From Winogradskyella sp. (GTDB taxonomy: Bacteria; Bacteroidota; Bacteroidia; Flavobacteriales; Flavobacteriaceae), in NCBI RefSeq assembly GCF_025210595.1, contig NZ_JAOARH010000097.1, positions 1-39,288 of the forward strand: a stretch of 39,288 bases of DNA, written 5' to 3'. The translations under genes were made by a program, and so were the position numbers. This document shows positions 14,497 through 22,539 of this stretch, in pieces; the first letter of the stretch is position 1; every line of letters starts with the position of its first letter. The notes under the pieces were generated by a model that saw only the letters and a list, made by a program, of their open reading frames with translations, was not told where the DNA came from and searched no databases.

Positions 14497-17340
14497 TTAG
14501 AATTTAAAAGTATAGCCTAACGAAATTTCTGTACCTGGTTCTCTCAATGAGAAAATTTGATTACTTGTTCCGTAAGATTCATACTCGCTTAATCTTTCGT
14601 CACCAAGTAGATTAGATACCTTAAGATCAATTGATGAACGCTTGTTTTCACCAAAAGATTTGTTTAAGGTAAAGTTTAAGCTGTTAAATGGTTGAGAGTA
14701 CACATCTGGAACTTCACGAATACCTACAACTTCTAAAGTTTCACCTTGAATGTTATAGAATATACCAGTTCTTAAACCTATATCACTATTGTCATAATTT
14801 AGACCAACATTAATTAAGTAAGGCGCTTGTCCTTGCATATCTCTTTTTCTGTCAATGGTTTCACCATCTCTTGCTGAAGAAAGTCTACCTTCGTATTCAT
14901 CATCTGACATTGTTAATTCAGATTTTATCAAGGAAAGGTTAGCTGTTATTTTTAAATTATTTAAACCTTCAGAAATAAAACCTAAACGCTGTCTGGCTTC
15001 AAATTCAGCACCATATACAATAGCATCTCCTAAGTTGCCAACAGTAAGCTGAGTAGGTGCAGAAACAAAGAATGTTTGCTCTATAACATCAGTAAAATCT
15101 TTATAAAAACCACTAATGGCAAACATTTGTCCTTCTTCTCCAAAGAATTCATATCGTATATCAAAGTTATTAATATACGTAGGTTTTAAATTAATATCAC
15201 CAATGAATAATCGACTGGTTATAGGGTCATATATATTAGCAAGTGAAGCTTCTTTAAACGATGGTCTTGCTGTAGTGCGAGAGTAAGATGCTCTTAGGTT
15301 AGATTTATCATTTAGAGCATAAATTAAGTTTGCAGATGGGAAAAAGTCAAATTCATCTAATATTAATTCTCTATTAAAAACATTCTCTGCATCTTCACCA
15401 GTGTAAAAAGAGTTGAACATTTCTGTCCTTAATCCTATAACGGTTTTAAATTCTTCTGAAAGATTAAACTCAGTAGAAAAATAGGTAGCTGCAATTTGCT
15501 GTTCTCCTTCATAAGCATCTTGTGGATTAAAGTTGTCTGTAAAAACAACAAATGTACCTGCATCTGTTTCTGGTGTCCAAATGTTTTCAGAAGCTAAAAG
15601 ATTATCTGCTTCACCACTAGAAATAAAAGACTGATCACCACGAATATTAAATGTAAAATCATCAATGCTAAAATCTCTAAACTTATAGGTGTATGCACCT
15701 CCAAATTTAATTTTTGCAGGACGACCAAAAAGATCTACAGTTTTATCAAAATCAACTTTACCAGCCCAAGACTCTTCTAATAAGTGCCTCCACAATTGTA
15801 TTGGTAATGTAGAAGCAGAAGGGCTTAAAAATGAACTTCCGTCATCTGCTTGTTGAAAAGGTGTAATTCTATGTCCTTTATCCATTACCTTAGCAAAGCT
15901 AGGTGAGAACTTCCATTCAAAATTAAAAGGTTTGTCATCAGAGAAGCTATTCAATCTGTGTTTACCAGAGATTAGTAAGTTAGTGATTGAACGTTCAGTA
16001 TAAGTGATAGAATTTTTAGTTAATGGCTCTAAAGCACCACCTGTACCATCTTGGGAAATGGTTTGGTTAAAAAAACCAGCAGTAGATTCTCCATTTTGTA
16101 TGTGTAATAAGTTAACTCTAAACTTAGATCTGTCAGTTTTATAAGCCACGCCTAACATACCATTTAAGATAATATTGTTTAGACCTTCAGACCCTTTTGA
16201 ATCTAAGGTTGCTATAAGGTCATTATCAGAGGTGTTTTGAGGGTTCTTTATATATGCACCATCAAATCTATTCTTGTAAAAAGTAGTTTCATTTTTGTAA
16301 GAAAACGACGCTTGATAACCTATTTTGTCATTACCAAGATCATATTGATTACCAAGAGTAAATCCAAAATCATAATTCATGCCACTAGTTTCTTGTTTAG
16401 CAGCAAGTTCTTTTTGAAATTTATTAGTAAGGTTTGTTAATGTAACTGTATTTACACCATTACCTAAAAGCCCTTCTTCAAATTGATATCTATTAACAGG
16501 AACATCGCGAGTACCATCATCATAACCCAACCAATCTGTATCACTTCCGGTTGAGGTTAAATACGAATCATTAAAATGCATATCTGGATTGTAGCCGCCA
16601 CCTAATGAGATAGAATACTCTGCTTTACTTGGAAAATCTTTGGTTACGATATCTACAATACCACCAGTAAAATCTGCTGGATATTCTGCAGATGCAGATT
16701 TTAATACAATAACATTGTCTAAGATGTTTGTAGGAAATAAATCCATTTGAATGGTATTACGATCTGGATCCAAACCAGGAATGTCAATTCCGTTTAAAAT
16801 AGATTTAGTATAACGATCACCAAGACCACGAACAAAAACATACTTACCGCCTTGAATAGAAACACCAGGTACACTTTTAACAGCAGCAGCTACATTGCTA
16901 GCTCCTGTGCTTTTTATGGCCTGAGATGACAAACCATCTAGTACTACAGCAGATTTTTTTTGTAGATTTAAGACAGCACTCTCTGTATTTCGTTTTGAAG
17001 AAGAAGTAACAACAACCGTATCTAAAGAGTTGGTTTCCATTACAACATCTAAGGTAAACACCTCATTGTTTTTTATAACAACATCCGAGATTTCTTGAGT
17101 AGCATACCCAACAAAAGAGAACACTAATGTATAGGTGCCTTCTTCTAGTTCTAACTCATATTTTCCGTCAAAATCGGTTGTCATACCTGTAGTGGTGCCT
17201 TTTACTAGTATATTAGCAAAGGCCATAGGTTCGTTAAATTCGCCATCAATTACAGTACCTGCTACTTTTCCTTGAGAAGAAGCAATGAATGATACTGATA
17301 GAAATAAAACAAAAGCTAAAACGTTTTGTATGGTTTTCAT
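14497..17340 (-). CDS. TonB-dependent outer-membrane receptor with carboxypeptidase-like N-domain
   Basis: 947 aa from the ATG at 17340, where the signal peptide begins (TIQNVLAFVLFLSVSFIASSQ). A CarboxypepD_reg-like domain follows (~residues 24-110: GTVIDGEFNEPMAFANILVK, TDFDGKYELELEEGTYTL), then the plug (~residues 130-235, with SVPGVSIQGGKYVFVRGLGD and PGLDPDRNTIQMDLFP) and a long beta-barrel ending in EISLGYTFKF. It imports a substrate with energy from TonB-ExbBD, none of which is encoded here. It has no SusD partner; instead it lies 72 nt downstream of a beta-helix surface lipoprotein. The ligand is unknown. The position next to phosphate genes and the upstream tandem site suggest a phosphorus-containing substrate, which is inference. 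Confidence 0.92.
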   Translation of the reverse strand: MKTIQNVLAFVLFLSVSFIASSQGKVAGTVIDGEFNEPMAFANILVKGTTTGMTTDFDGKYELELEEGTYTLVFSFVGYATQEISDVVIKNNEVFTLDVVMETNSLDTVVVTSSSKRNTESAVLNLQKKSAVVLDGLSSQAIKSTGASNVAAAVKSVPGVSIQGGKYVFVRGLGDRYTKSILNGIDIPGLDPDRNTIQMDLFPTNILDNVIVLKSASAEYPADFTGGIVDIVTKDFPSKAEYSISLGGGYNPDMHFNDSYLTSTGSDTDWLGYDDGTRDVPVNRYQFEEGLLGNGVNTVTLTNLTNKFQKELAAKQETSGMNYDFGFTLGNQYDLGNDKIGYQASFSYKNETTFYKNRFDGAYIKNPQNTSDNDLIATLDSKGSEGLNNIILNGMLGVAYKTDRSKFRVNLLHIQNGESTAGFFNQTISQDGTGGALEPLTKNSITYTERSITNLLISGKHRLNSFSDDKPFNFEWKFSPSFAKVMDKGHRITPFQQADDGSSFLSPSASTLPIQLWRHLLEESWAGKVDFDKTVDLFGRPAKIKFGGAYTYKFRDFSIDDFTFNIRGDQSFISSGEADNLLASENIWTPETDAGTFVVFTDNFNPQDAYEGEQQIAATYFSTEFNLSEEFKTVIGLRTEMFNSFYTGEDAENVFNRELILDEFDFFPSANLIYALNDKSNLRASYSRTTARPSFKEASLANIYDPITSRLFIGDINLKPTYINNFDIRYEFFGEEGQMFAISGFYKDFTDVIEQTFFVSAPTQLTVGNLGDAIVYGAEFEARQRLGFISEGLNNLKITANLSLIKSELTMSDDEYEGRLSSARDGETIDRKRDMQGQAPYLINVGLNYDNSDIGLRTGIFYNIQGETLEVVGIREVPDVYSQPFNSLNFTLNKSFGENKRSSIDLKVSNLLGDERLSEYESYGTSNQIFSLREPGTEISLGYTFKF

Positions 17341-17354
17341 ATATAATTTTATAT

Positions 17355-17385
17355 AACCCATTACCTACCTTGTAGATAATGGGTT
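17355..17385 (-). promoter_or_regulatory. Strong intercistronic RNA hairpin between lipoprotein and receptor
   Basis: In minus-strand RNA 14 base pairs close a 3-nt loop (AACCCATTATCTAC, AAG, GTAGGTAATGGGTT) with a single G-U pair; on the plus strand that pair would be a C-A mismatch, so the fold belongs to the operon transcript. No T run follows. It probably protects the 3' end of the lipoprotein mRNA or lowers receptor expression. Confidence 0.6.
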
Positions 17386-17412
17386 TGTTTAATTTAATAA
17401 TTAGAGTAAATC

Positions 17413-18690
17413 TTAGAATCCTAAGCTTCCTTCAGCATTAGAATAGGTCCAGCTTAAGTTTGATGTTGTAGCACCAACAGTTTGTGCACCTTCAGATACA
17501 GCAGTTGCTGTAGATCCAAATCCTGTTACAGTAACAGTTTCAGCTTTGTTAACAAAAATATCTGTAACATTAGTAACACCTGTAGGTAAAACAATTTCCC
17601 ATGCGCCAAAAGTTAAATCACCATTGTTATAGTTAGTTGCAACACCATCGTTGTCTAACTCAACGTCTGAAGAATCTTTAAAACCATAAGCATATACATT
17701 TTCAGTATGTCCTTGTGCGTTACTTCTGTAATCTGCATATTCTCCATTAGCAGTATCAGTGTTACCAATTATTGTAGCATTTCTTAAGGTAAATGAACCA
17801 GAACCAGTTCCTTCAGGACCATCAATTTCAAAAGCATGATCAGAGATATCACCCAATACAACAACTACATTGTCAACAGTACCAGAATATGCTTGATCAA
17901 TATCTATAGCATCATCACCTTGTGCCCAAACTAATAAGTTAGAAGCATTAACAGTACCACCAAAGAATTCAATACCATCATCTACGTTACCTATAACTTC
18001 AATATTGTCTATAATAGTTCCGTTACCAACACCACCTAAAGTAAGGCCGTTAATTTCGTTACCTTCACCAATTAGAGCACCTCCATGTCTAATAGAGATA
18101 TATCTTAAGCTTCCTGAGCTATCGTTAGCATCAGAGCCACCATAAAGACCAAAAGTGTCATCAGCAGGAATACCTTCAATTTGTGCTTCTGGAATATCAC
18201 CAGAAAAAGAGCAAGGAGCGTTACCTAAAATAATTAAACCTCCCCAAAGACCTCTATCGTTTTCGTCTAAGTTTGTTCCCGCAGTTTGTCCGCAAGTAAT
18301 ATTGTCTTGAGTTGATGTGAAAATTATTGGCTCATTTTCTGTACCATTAGCATTAAGTGTTCCTCCTCTTGCTACAATTAAAGCAGAAGCTAAAGAACCA
18401 GTACCTGATGATCCTTTAATAATTGTACCAGGATTAATTGTTAAAGTTGCACCAGCAGGTACAACAACTTTTTGGTTTAATTGGTATATGTTATCATTTG
18501 TCCAAACAGTTCCGTCAGTAATTTCACCAGTTACAGCAACTATAGGGCAATCATCACCACCTGAGCCTCCAGGATTTTCGTTAATAATTGTAGTAGAAGT
18601 TTCTACAATTAAAGGAGCATCATCATCTTTAAAACATCCTGTAAATACAAATGTTGAAGCTACTAATGCGATTAAAAGTAATTTTTTCAT
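17413..18690 (-). CDS. Beta-helix surface lipoprotein paired with the TonB receptor
   Basis: 425 aa. Lipoprotein signal with FTGC lipobox, lipidated Cys19, followed by an acidic stretch (KDDDAP) of the kind that sends Bacteroidota lipoproteins to the cell surface. The body is built of short strand-turn repeats, with the sequence ATLTINPGTIIKGSSG and many N/D/G-rich turns (GTIIDNIEVIGNVDDGIEFF, GSFTLRNATIIGNTDTANGE), as in right-handed parallel beta-helix proteins. It has no SusD-like TPR. I do not recognise a named family. First gene of a two-gene unit with the receptor and the likely capturing subunit for its ligand. A Pho-box-like site is 111 nt upstream. Confidence 0.75.
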   Translation of the reverse strand: MKKLLLIALVASTFVFTGCFKDDDAPLIVETSTTIINENPGGSGGDDCPIVAVTGEITDGTVWTNDNIYQLNQKVVVPAGATLTINPGTIIKGSSGTGSLASALIVARGGTLNANGTENEPIIFTSTQDNITCGQTAGTNLDENDRGLWGGLIILGNAPCSFSGDIPEAQIEGIPADDTFGLYGGSDANDSSGSLRYISIRHGGALIGEGNEINGLTLGGVGNGTIIDNIEVIGNVDDGIEFFGGTVNASNLLVWAQGDDAIDIDQAYSGTVDNVVVVLGDISDHAFEIDGPEGTGSGSFTLRNATIIGNTDTANGEYADYRSNAQGHTENVYAYGFKDSSDVELDNDGVATNYNNGDLTFGAWEIVLPTGVTNVTDIFVNKAETVTVTGFGSTATAVSEGAQTVGATTSNLSWTYSNAEGSLGF

Positions 18691-18938
18691 TGAGTTAAAT
18701 TTTAATAATCAAATTTTGTTTTTTGTAATGAGGCAAAGAAAATGTGATATTCTTTGTTGTAGGTTACTCAATGATTAAACATTTGTAATGAAAAAGTTAG
18801 TTAAACGTAACCTTAATGTTAGTTGATTTCTCATTAAGAAAACAATTTCTTAACATTAAGATTTCTAAAAACACTTAAGGCTATATCTAAATAATTCTAT
18901 TTCAATTTATTTATATTGCAATCTTAATATTTTAAGCT
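18691..18938. other. Divergent intergenic region of lipoprotein and dGTPase genes
   Basis: 248 nt with several TTAA-rich words. It holds the tandem site 18802-18821, a solitary half-site TAACATTAA on the plus strand at 18851-18859 (inside CTTAACATTAAG), and on the minus strand TTTCTTTG, one mismatch from the -7 consensus, near 18740. No open reading frame. Confidence 0.5.
18802..18821 (-). promoter_or_regulatory. Putative Pho-box-like tandem site upstream of the beta-helix lipoprotein
   Basis: Minus strand reads TAACATTAAGGTTACGTTTA: half-sites TAACATTAA and TTACGTTTA, 11 nt apart, both 9/9 to TWACRTTWA. A third weaker copy (TAACTTTTT, 7/9) follows at the same spacing. It shares the AGGT spacer with the PiT site. 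Confidence 0.5.
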
Positions 18939-20279
18939 ATGAATTGGGAGCAACTACTATCCTTGAAGCGTTTTGGAGATGAAAATAAACGTCTAAGAAG
19001 AGAACAAGATGAAACACGTGTAGGTTTTGAGGTTGATTATGACAGAATTATTTTTTCTACTGAATTTAGGAGTCTTCAAGACAAAACTCAGGTTGTACCA
19101 TTATCTAAAACAGATTTCGTACATACCAGATTAACTCATAGTTTAGAGGTAAGTGTTGTTGGTCGTTCGTTAGGTAGAAAAGTAGGTAAGTTACTTTTAG
19201 AAAAGCATCCACATTTAGAAAATATTCATGGATATAAAATAAATGACTTTGGTGCTATAGTTGCAGCAGCAGCTTTGGCACATGATATAGGTAATCCTCC
19301 TTTTGGGCATTCTGGTGAAAAAGCCATTGGTGCTTATTTTAAAAATGGAAAAGGAAAACAGTTTAAAACTTATTTAGCGGAAAAAGAATATCAAGATTTA
19401 TGTGACTTTGAAGGTAATGCTAATGGGTTTAAAATCTTAACAGAGAGTAGAGAAGGAAGAGCAGGCGGATTACGATTAAGTTATGCCACATTAGGTGCTT
19501 TTATGAAATATCCAAAAGAGTCCTTACCAAAAAAACCAACCAATCATATAGCAGATAAAAAATATGGTTTTTTTCAGAGCGAAAAACAGATGTTTACAGA
19601 TGTTGCTTTAGATTTGGGTTTAACGACAAGAAGTAAAAAGGATATAAGCTATAGTAGGCATCCATTAGCATATTTAGTTGAAGCAGCAGACGATATTTGT
19701 TATACTATAATAGATTTTGAAGACGGAATCAATCTTGGGTTGATTGAAGAAGAATTTGCGTTAGAATATTTAATAAAGTTGGTGAAAGGTAAAATAATAA
19801 CCAAAAATTACAATGCATTAAAAACTACTCAAGATCGCGTAAGTTACTTAAGAGCATTAGCTATTAGTACCCTTATTGATGAAGCCGCGTCTCTTTTTAT
19901 GAAACATGAAGATGCTATTTTGAACGGAAAATTTGAAACAGCACTTTTAGATATAAGTCAATATAAAGCACAGATAAAGGATATTATTAATTTAAGCATC
20001 AAAAAAGTCTACCGTTCTAAAGAAGTGATTAATAAAGAAATTGCTGGTTATGAAATATTGAATCAATTACTTGGTGCTTTTGGACAATTAGCATTTAATT
20101 CTTACGAAAACAATCTTTCTAATTATGATAAATTATTAATTAACCTACTACCCGAAACGGTAGAATTGTCAAACGATTCACTGTATAATAATTTGCTAGG
20201 AATTTGCTTATATATTTCAAAACTATCGGATACAAATGCTATGTTATTGCATCAAAAATTAAAGGGTAATATTTTGTGA
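18939..20279 (+). CDS. dgt: dGTP triphosphohydrolase (dGTPase), HD superfamily
   Basis: 446 aa. The HD metal-binding residues are present: His of RLTHSLEV (near residue 69), His115-Asp116 of AHDIGNPPFGHSGE, and the downstream Asp in LVEAADDICYTIIDFEDG. The N-terminus (RFGDENKRLRREQDETRVGF, FSTEFRSLQDKTQVVPLS) is typical of the bacterial dGTPase type, which releases tripolyphosphate from dNTPs and so controls nucleotide pools and phage susceptibility. Length fits the family. Cytoplasmic. Divergent from the lipoprotein gene. It stands alone except for a 56-aa membrane protein gene after it. Confidence 0.92.
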   Translation: MNWEQLLSLKRFGDENKRLRREQDETRVGFEVDYDRIIFSTEFRSLQDKTQVVPLSKTDFVHTRLTHSLEVSVVGRSLGRKVGKLLLEKHPHLENIHGYKINDFGAIVAAAALAHDIGNPPFGHSGEKAIGAYFKNGKGKQFKTYLAEKEYQDLCDFEGNANGFKILTESREGRAGGLRLSYATLGAFMKYPKESLPKKPTNHIADKKYGFFQSEKQMFTDVALDLGLTTRSKKDISYSRHPLAYLVEAADDICYTIIDFEDGINLGLIEEEFALEYLIKLVKGKIITKNYNALKTTQDRVSYLRALAISTLIDEAASLFMKHEDAILNGKFETALLDISQYKAQIKDIINLSIKKVYRSKEVINKEIAGYEILNQLLGAFGQLAFNSYENNLSNYDKLLINLLPETVELSNDSLYNNLLGICLYISKLSDTNAMLLHQKLKGNIL

Positions 20280-20360
20280 GTGTATTTCGTCGAAAAAATT
20301 TGGTTTTCAGCGACTTATTGGTTTTCTTTATTACCTAATTAGCCCCAAAAAAACCTACTT

Positions 20361-20531
20361 ATGAGAAATAATATACTCGGAGGCTTAGTCATTTTTGTTG
20401 TGGTATTGACTTGCCTATTATTGTTAGACGACATATCAAATACTCAAGAAAAACCTTCAATTGAGGATACAGCACAAGTTGAGCAAACAACAAATAAAAA
20501 TGATTTAGCCATTGTTGAAAGTAATAAGTAA
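20361..20531 (+). CDS. Small single-pass membrane protein (56 aa)
   Basis: A complete frame ATG-TAA. The N-terminus MRNNILGGL is followed by one hydrophobic helix (residues ~8-23, LVIFVVVLTCLLLL) and an acidic, polar tail of ~32 residues rich in E, Q, T and N. Predicted inner-membrane protein with the tail outside, or an uncleaved signal anchor. I recognise no family. It lies 81 nt after dgt and 20 nt before the convergent dxs stop. Support is the hydrophobic/polar architecture and clean start; no homology check was possible. Confidence 0.55.
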   Translation: MRNNILGGLVIFVVVLTCLLLLDDISNTQEKPSIEDTAQVEQTTNKNDLAIVESNK

Positions 20532-20551
20532 GTATTAAAGTATTTTTAATA

Positions 20552-22312
20552 TTAGTTATCGATTAATTTTTCAACGATTTCTTTTATAGATGATACATCT
20601 AATTGTTGAAGTTTTTGTAATTGATCAATTGAACCATGCTCAATAAATTCGTCTTTAATACCTAAGACAGTAACCGATTGTTTATAGTTGTTAGTATTAG
20701 TAAATGCCAAAACAGAACTTCCAAAACCACCTACTGTTGTGCCATCTTCAATGGTAATGATATGTTTGTGAGTTTTAAAGGCATCATGCAATAATGACTC
20801 ATCAAGAGGTTTTATAAATTGCATGTCATAATGCGATACTTCAAAGTGTTTAATAGCCTCTTCAACATGTTTTGCTATTGTACCGACAGATAAAATAGCA
20901 ACTTGTTTTCCTTTTTTTAGACAAATACCTTTACCTATGGTAAGGATTTCAAAAGGTTGTTTCCAATGTAAAAGATGACCTCTTCCACGTGGATAACGAA
21001 TGGCAATAGGGAAATCAATACCCAATTGAACTGTGTACATAATATTGCGCAAAGCAACAGCGTCTCTTGGAGCAAAAATTACCAAGTTAGGAATACAATT
21101 AAGGTAAGCCAAATCAAAAACACCATGGTGTGTTGCACCATCTTCACCAACTAGTCCTGCTCTATCTAAGCAAAAAATAACAGGTAAATTTTGAGTTGCT
21201 ACATCATGAATAATTTGATCGTAAGCACGTTGAAGAAAAGTTGAATAAATATTACAAAAAGGGATTAAACCTTGGGTTGCCATACCTGCAGCTAATGTTA
21301 CTGCATGCTGTTCAGCAATACCAACATCGAAAGCACGATTAGGTATTTTATCCATCATGTATTTTAAAGAACTTCCTGTTGGCATAGCAGGTGTAATCCC
21401 TATAATTTTTTCATTCTTTAAAGCGAGTTCAACGATGGTTTCACCAAAAACATCTTGGTATTTAGGCGGTTCACTTACACTAGATTTAGCAATAAGTTCG
21501 CCAGTATTGGCATTGAATTTTCCTGGAGCATGATATTTTACTTGGTTTTCTTCAGCTTGTTTTAAGCCTTTACCTTTTGTAGTTATAACATGCAAAAATT
21601 TTGGACCTTCAATATGTTTTAATCGTTCTAATTCTGAAATTAAAGTAGGAAAATCATGTCCATCAATTGGACCAGAGTAATTAAAATTTAGAGCTTCAAA
21701 AATATTATCTTGCTTTTGAGTGCCTTTTTTAACGTTAGTTAAATATTGCTTTAAAGCACCAACACTAGGATCTATGCCAATAGCATTATCATTCAATATT
21801 ACAAGTAGATTAGCGTCAGTAACACCAGCGTGATTAAGACCTTCAAAAGCCATTCCACTAGCAATAGATGCATCACCAATGACAGCAATATGATGTCTGT
21901 TTTCTCCTTTAAGTTGTGAAGCTATTGCCATTCCTAAAGCTGCAGAGATTGATGTTGATGAATGACCAACTCCAAATGTATCATATTTACTTTCGCTACG
22001 TTTTGGAAAACCACTAATGCCATTAAGTTGCCGATTGGTGTGAAAACTATTTTTTCTTCCAGTTAGTATTTTATGACCATAAGCTTGGTGACCAACATCC
22101 CAAATCAATAAATCTTCAGGAGTATTAAAAACATAATGTAAAGCTATGGTTAATTCTACAACACCTAAACTCGCTCCTAAATGGCCTTCTTTAGTAGCTA
22201 CAATATTGATGATAAACTCACGTAATTCTTTAGCAAGTTGAGGTAAGTCCTCAGCCTTTAATTGGCGTAAGTCCTTTGGTAAATCGATATATTCAAGAAG
22301 TGACTTTTTCAC
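20552..22312 (-). CDS. dxs: 1-deoxy-D-xylulose-5-phosphate synthase
   Basis: 586 aa. First enzyme of the MEP pathway: condenses pyruvate and glyceraldehyde 3-phosphate, with thiamine diphosphate, to DXP for isopentenyl diphosphate and thiamine/pyridoxal synthesis. Visible marks: HLGASLGVVELTIALHYVF, DVGHQAYGHKILTGR, the TPP/Mg site GDASIASGMAFEGLNHAG with NDNAIGI, and the transketolase-like pyrimidine domain with GIAEQHAVTLAAGMA and DRAGLVGEDGATHHG. No ATG start is available; GTG at 22312 gives the usual N-terminus (VKKSLLEYIDLPKDLR), whereas a TTG five codons upstream is less likely. The polyprenyl synthase at 37335 uses its downstream products. Confidence 0.95.
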   Translation of the reverse strand: MKKSLLEYIDLPKDLRQLKAEDLPQLAKELREFIINIVATKEGHLGASLGVVELTIALHYVFNTPEDLLIWDVGHQAYGHKILTGRKNSFHTNRQLNGISGFPKRSESKYDTFGVGHSSTSISAALGMAIASQLKGENRHHIAVIGDASIASGMAFEGLNHAGVTDANLLVILNDNAIGIDPSVGALKQYLTNVKKGTQKQDNIFEALNFNYSGPIDGHDFPTLISELERLKHIEGPKFLHVITTKGKGLKQAEENQVKYHAPGKFNANTGELIAKSSVSEPPKYQDVFGETIVELALKNEKIIGITPAMPTGSSLKYMMDKIPNRAFDVGIAEQHAVTLAAGMATQGLIPFCNIYSTFLQRAYDQIIHDVATQNLPVIFCLDRAGLVGEDGATHHGVFDLAYLNCIPNLVIFAPRDAVALRNIMYTVQLGIDFPIAIRYPRGRGHLLHWKQPFEILTIGKGICLKKGKQVAILSVGTIAKHVEEAIKHFEVSHYDMQFIKPLDESLLHDAFKTHKHIITIEDGTTVGGFGSSVLAFTNTNNYKQSVTVLGIKDEFIEHGSIDQLQKLQQLDVSSIKEIVEKLIDN

Positions 22313-22402
22313 TCTGTAAAAATACAAGATTTATTAGTCTTCAGCGAGGATAACTAAAGGTAAAGAATAAACTATAACAACGCTTGTATTCTGTTGTTAA
22401 CT

Positions 22403-22410
22403 TATGTTTG
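22403..22410 (+). promoter_or_regulatory. Candidate -7 element upstream of the fungalysin gene
   Basis: TATGTTTG, an exact TAnnTTTG match, about 130 nt before the protease start. A TTG is present at a short 16-nt spacing. A long leader would result. Confidence 0.3.
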
Positions 22411-22539
22411 TGTTAAAAAAGTTTACTATGTTTAATTGATGTGTTTTTTATGCTAGAATAAAGATCTTAAATATTTATTTTATATAAGGAAATGAAAAGT
22501 TTATAATGTTTTTACGACCTATGTTTTTAAACTATGATT

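Noticed and set aside
22313-22533. Possible thiamine riboswitch upstream of dxs
   Set aside because: No TPP aptamer core (CUGAGA and its partner motif) could be found in the leader.
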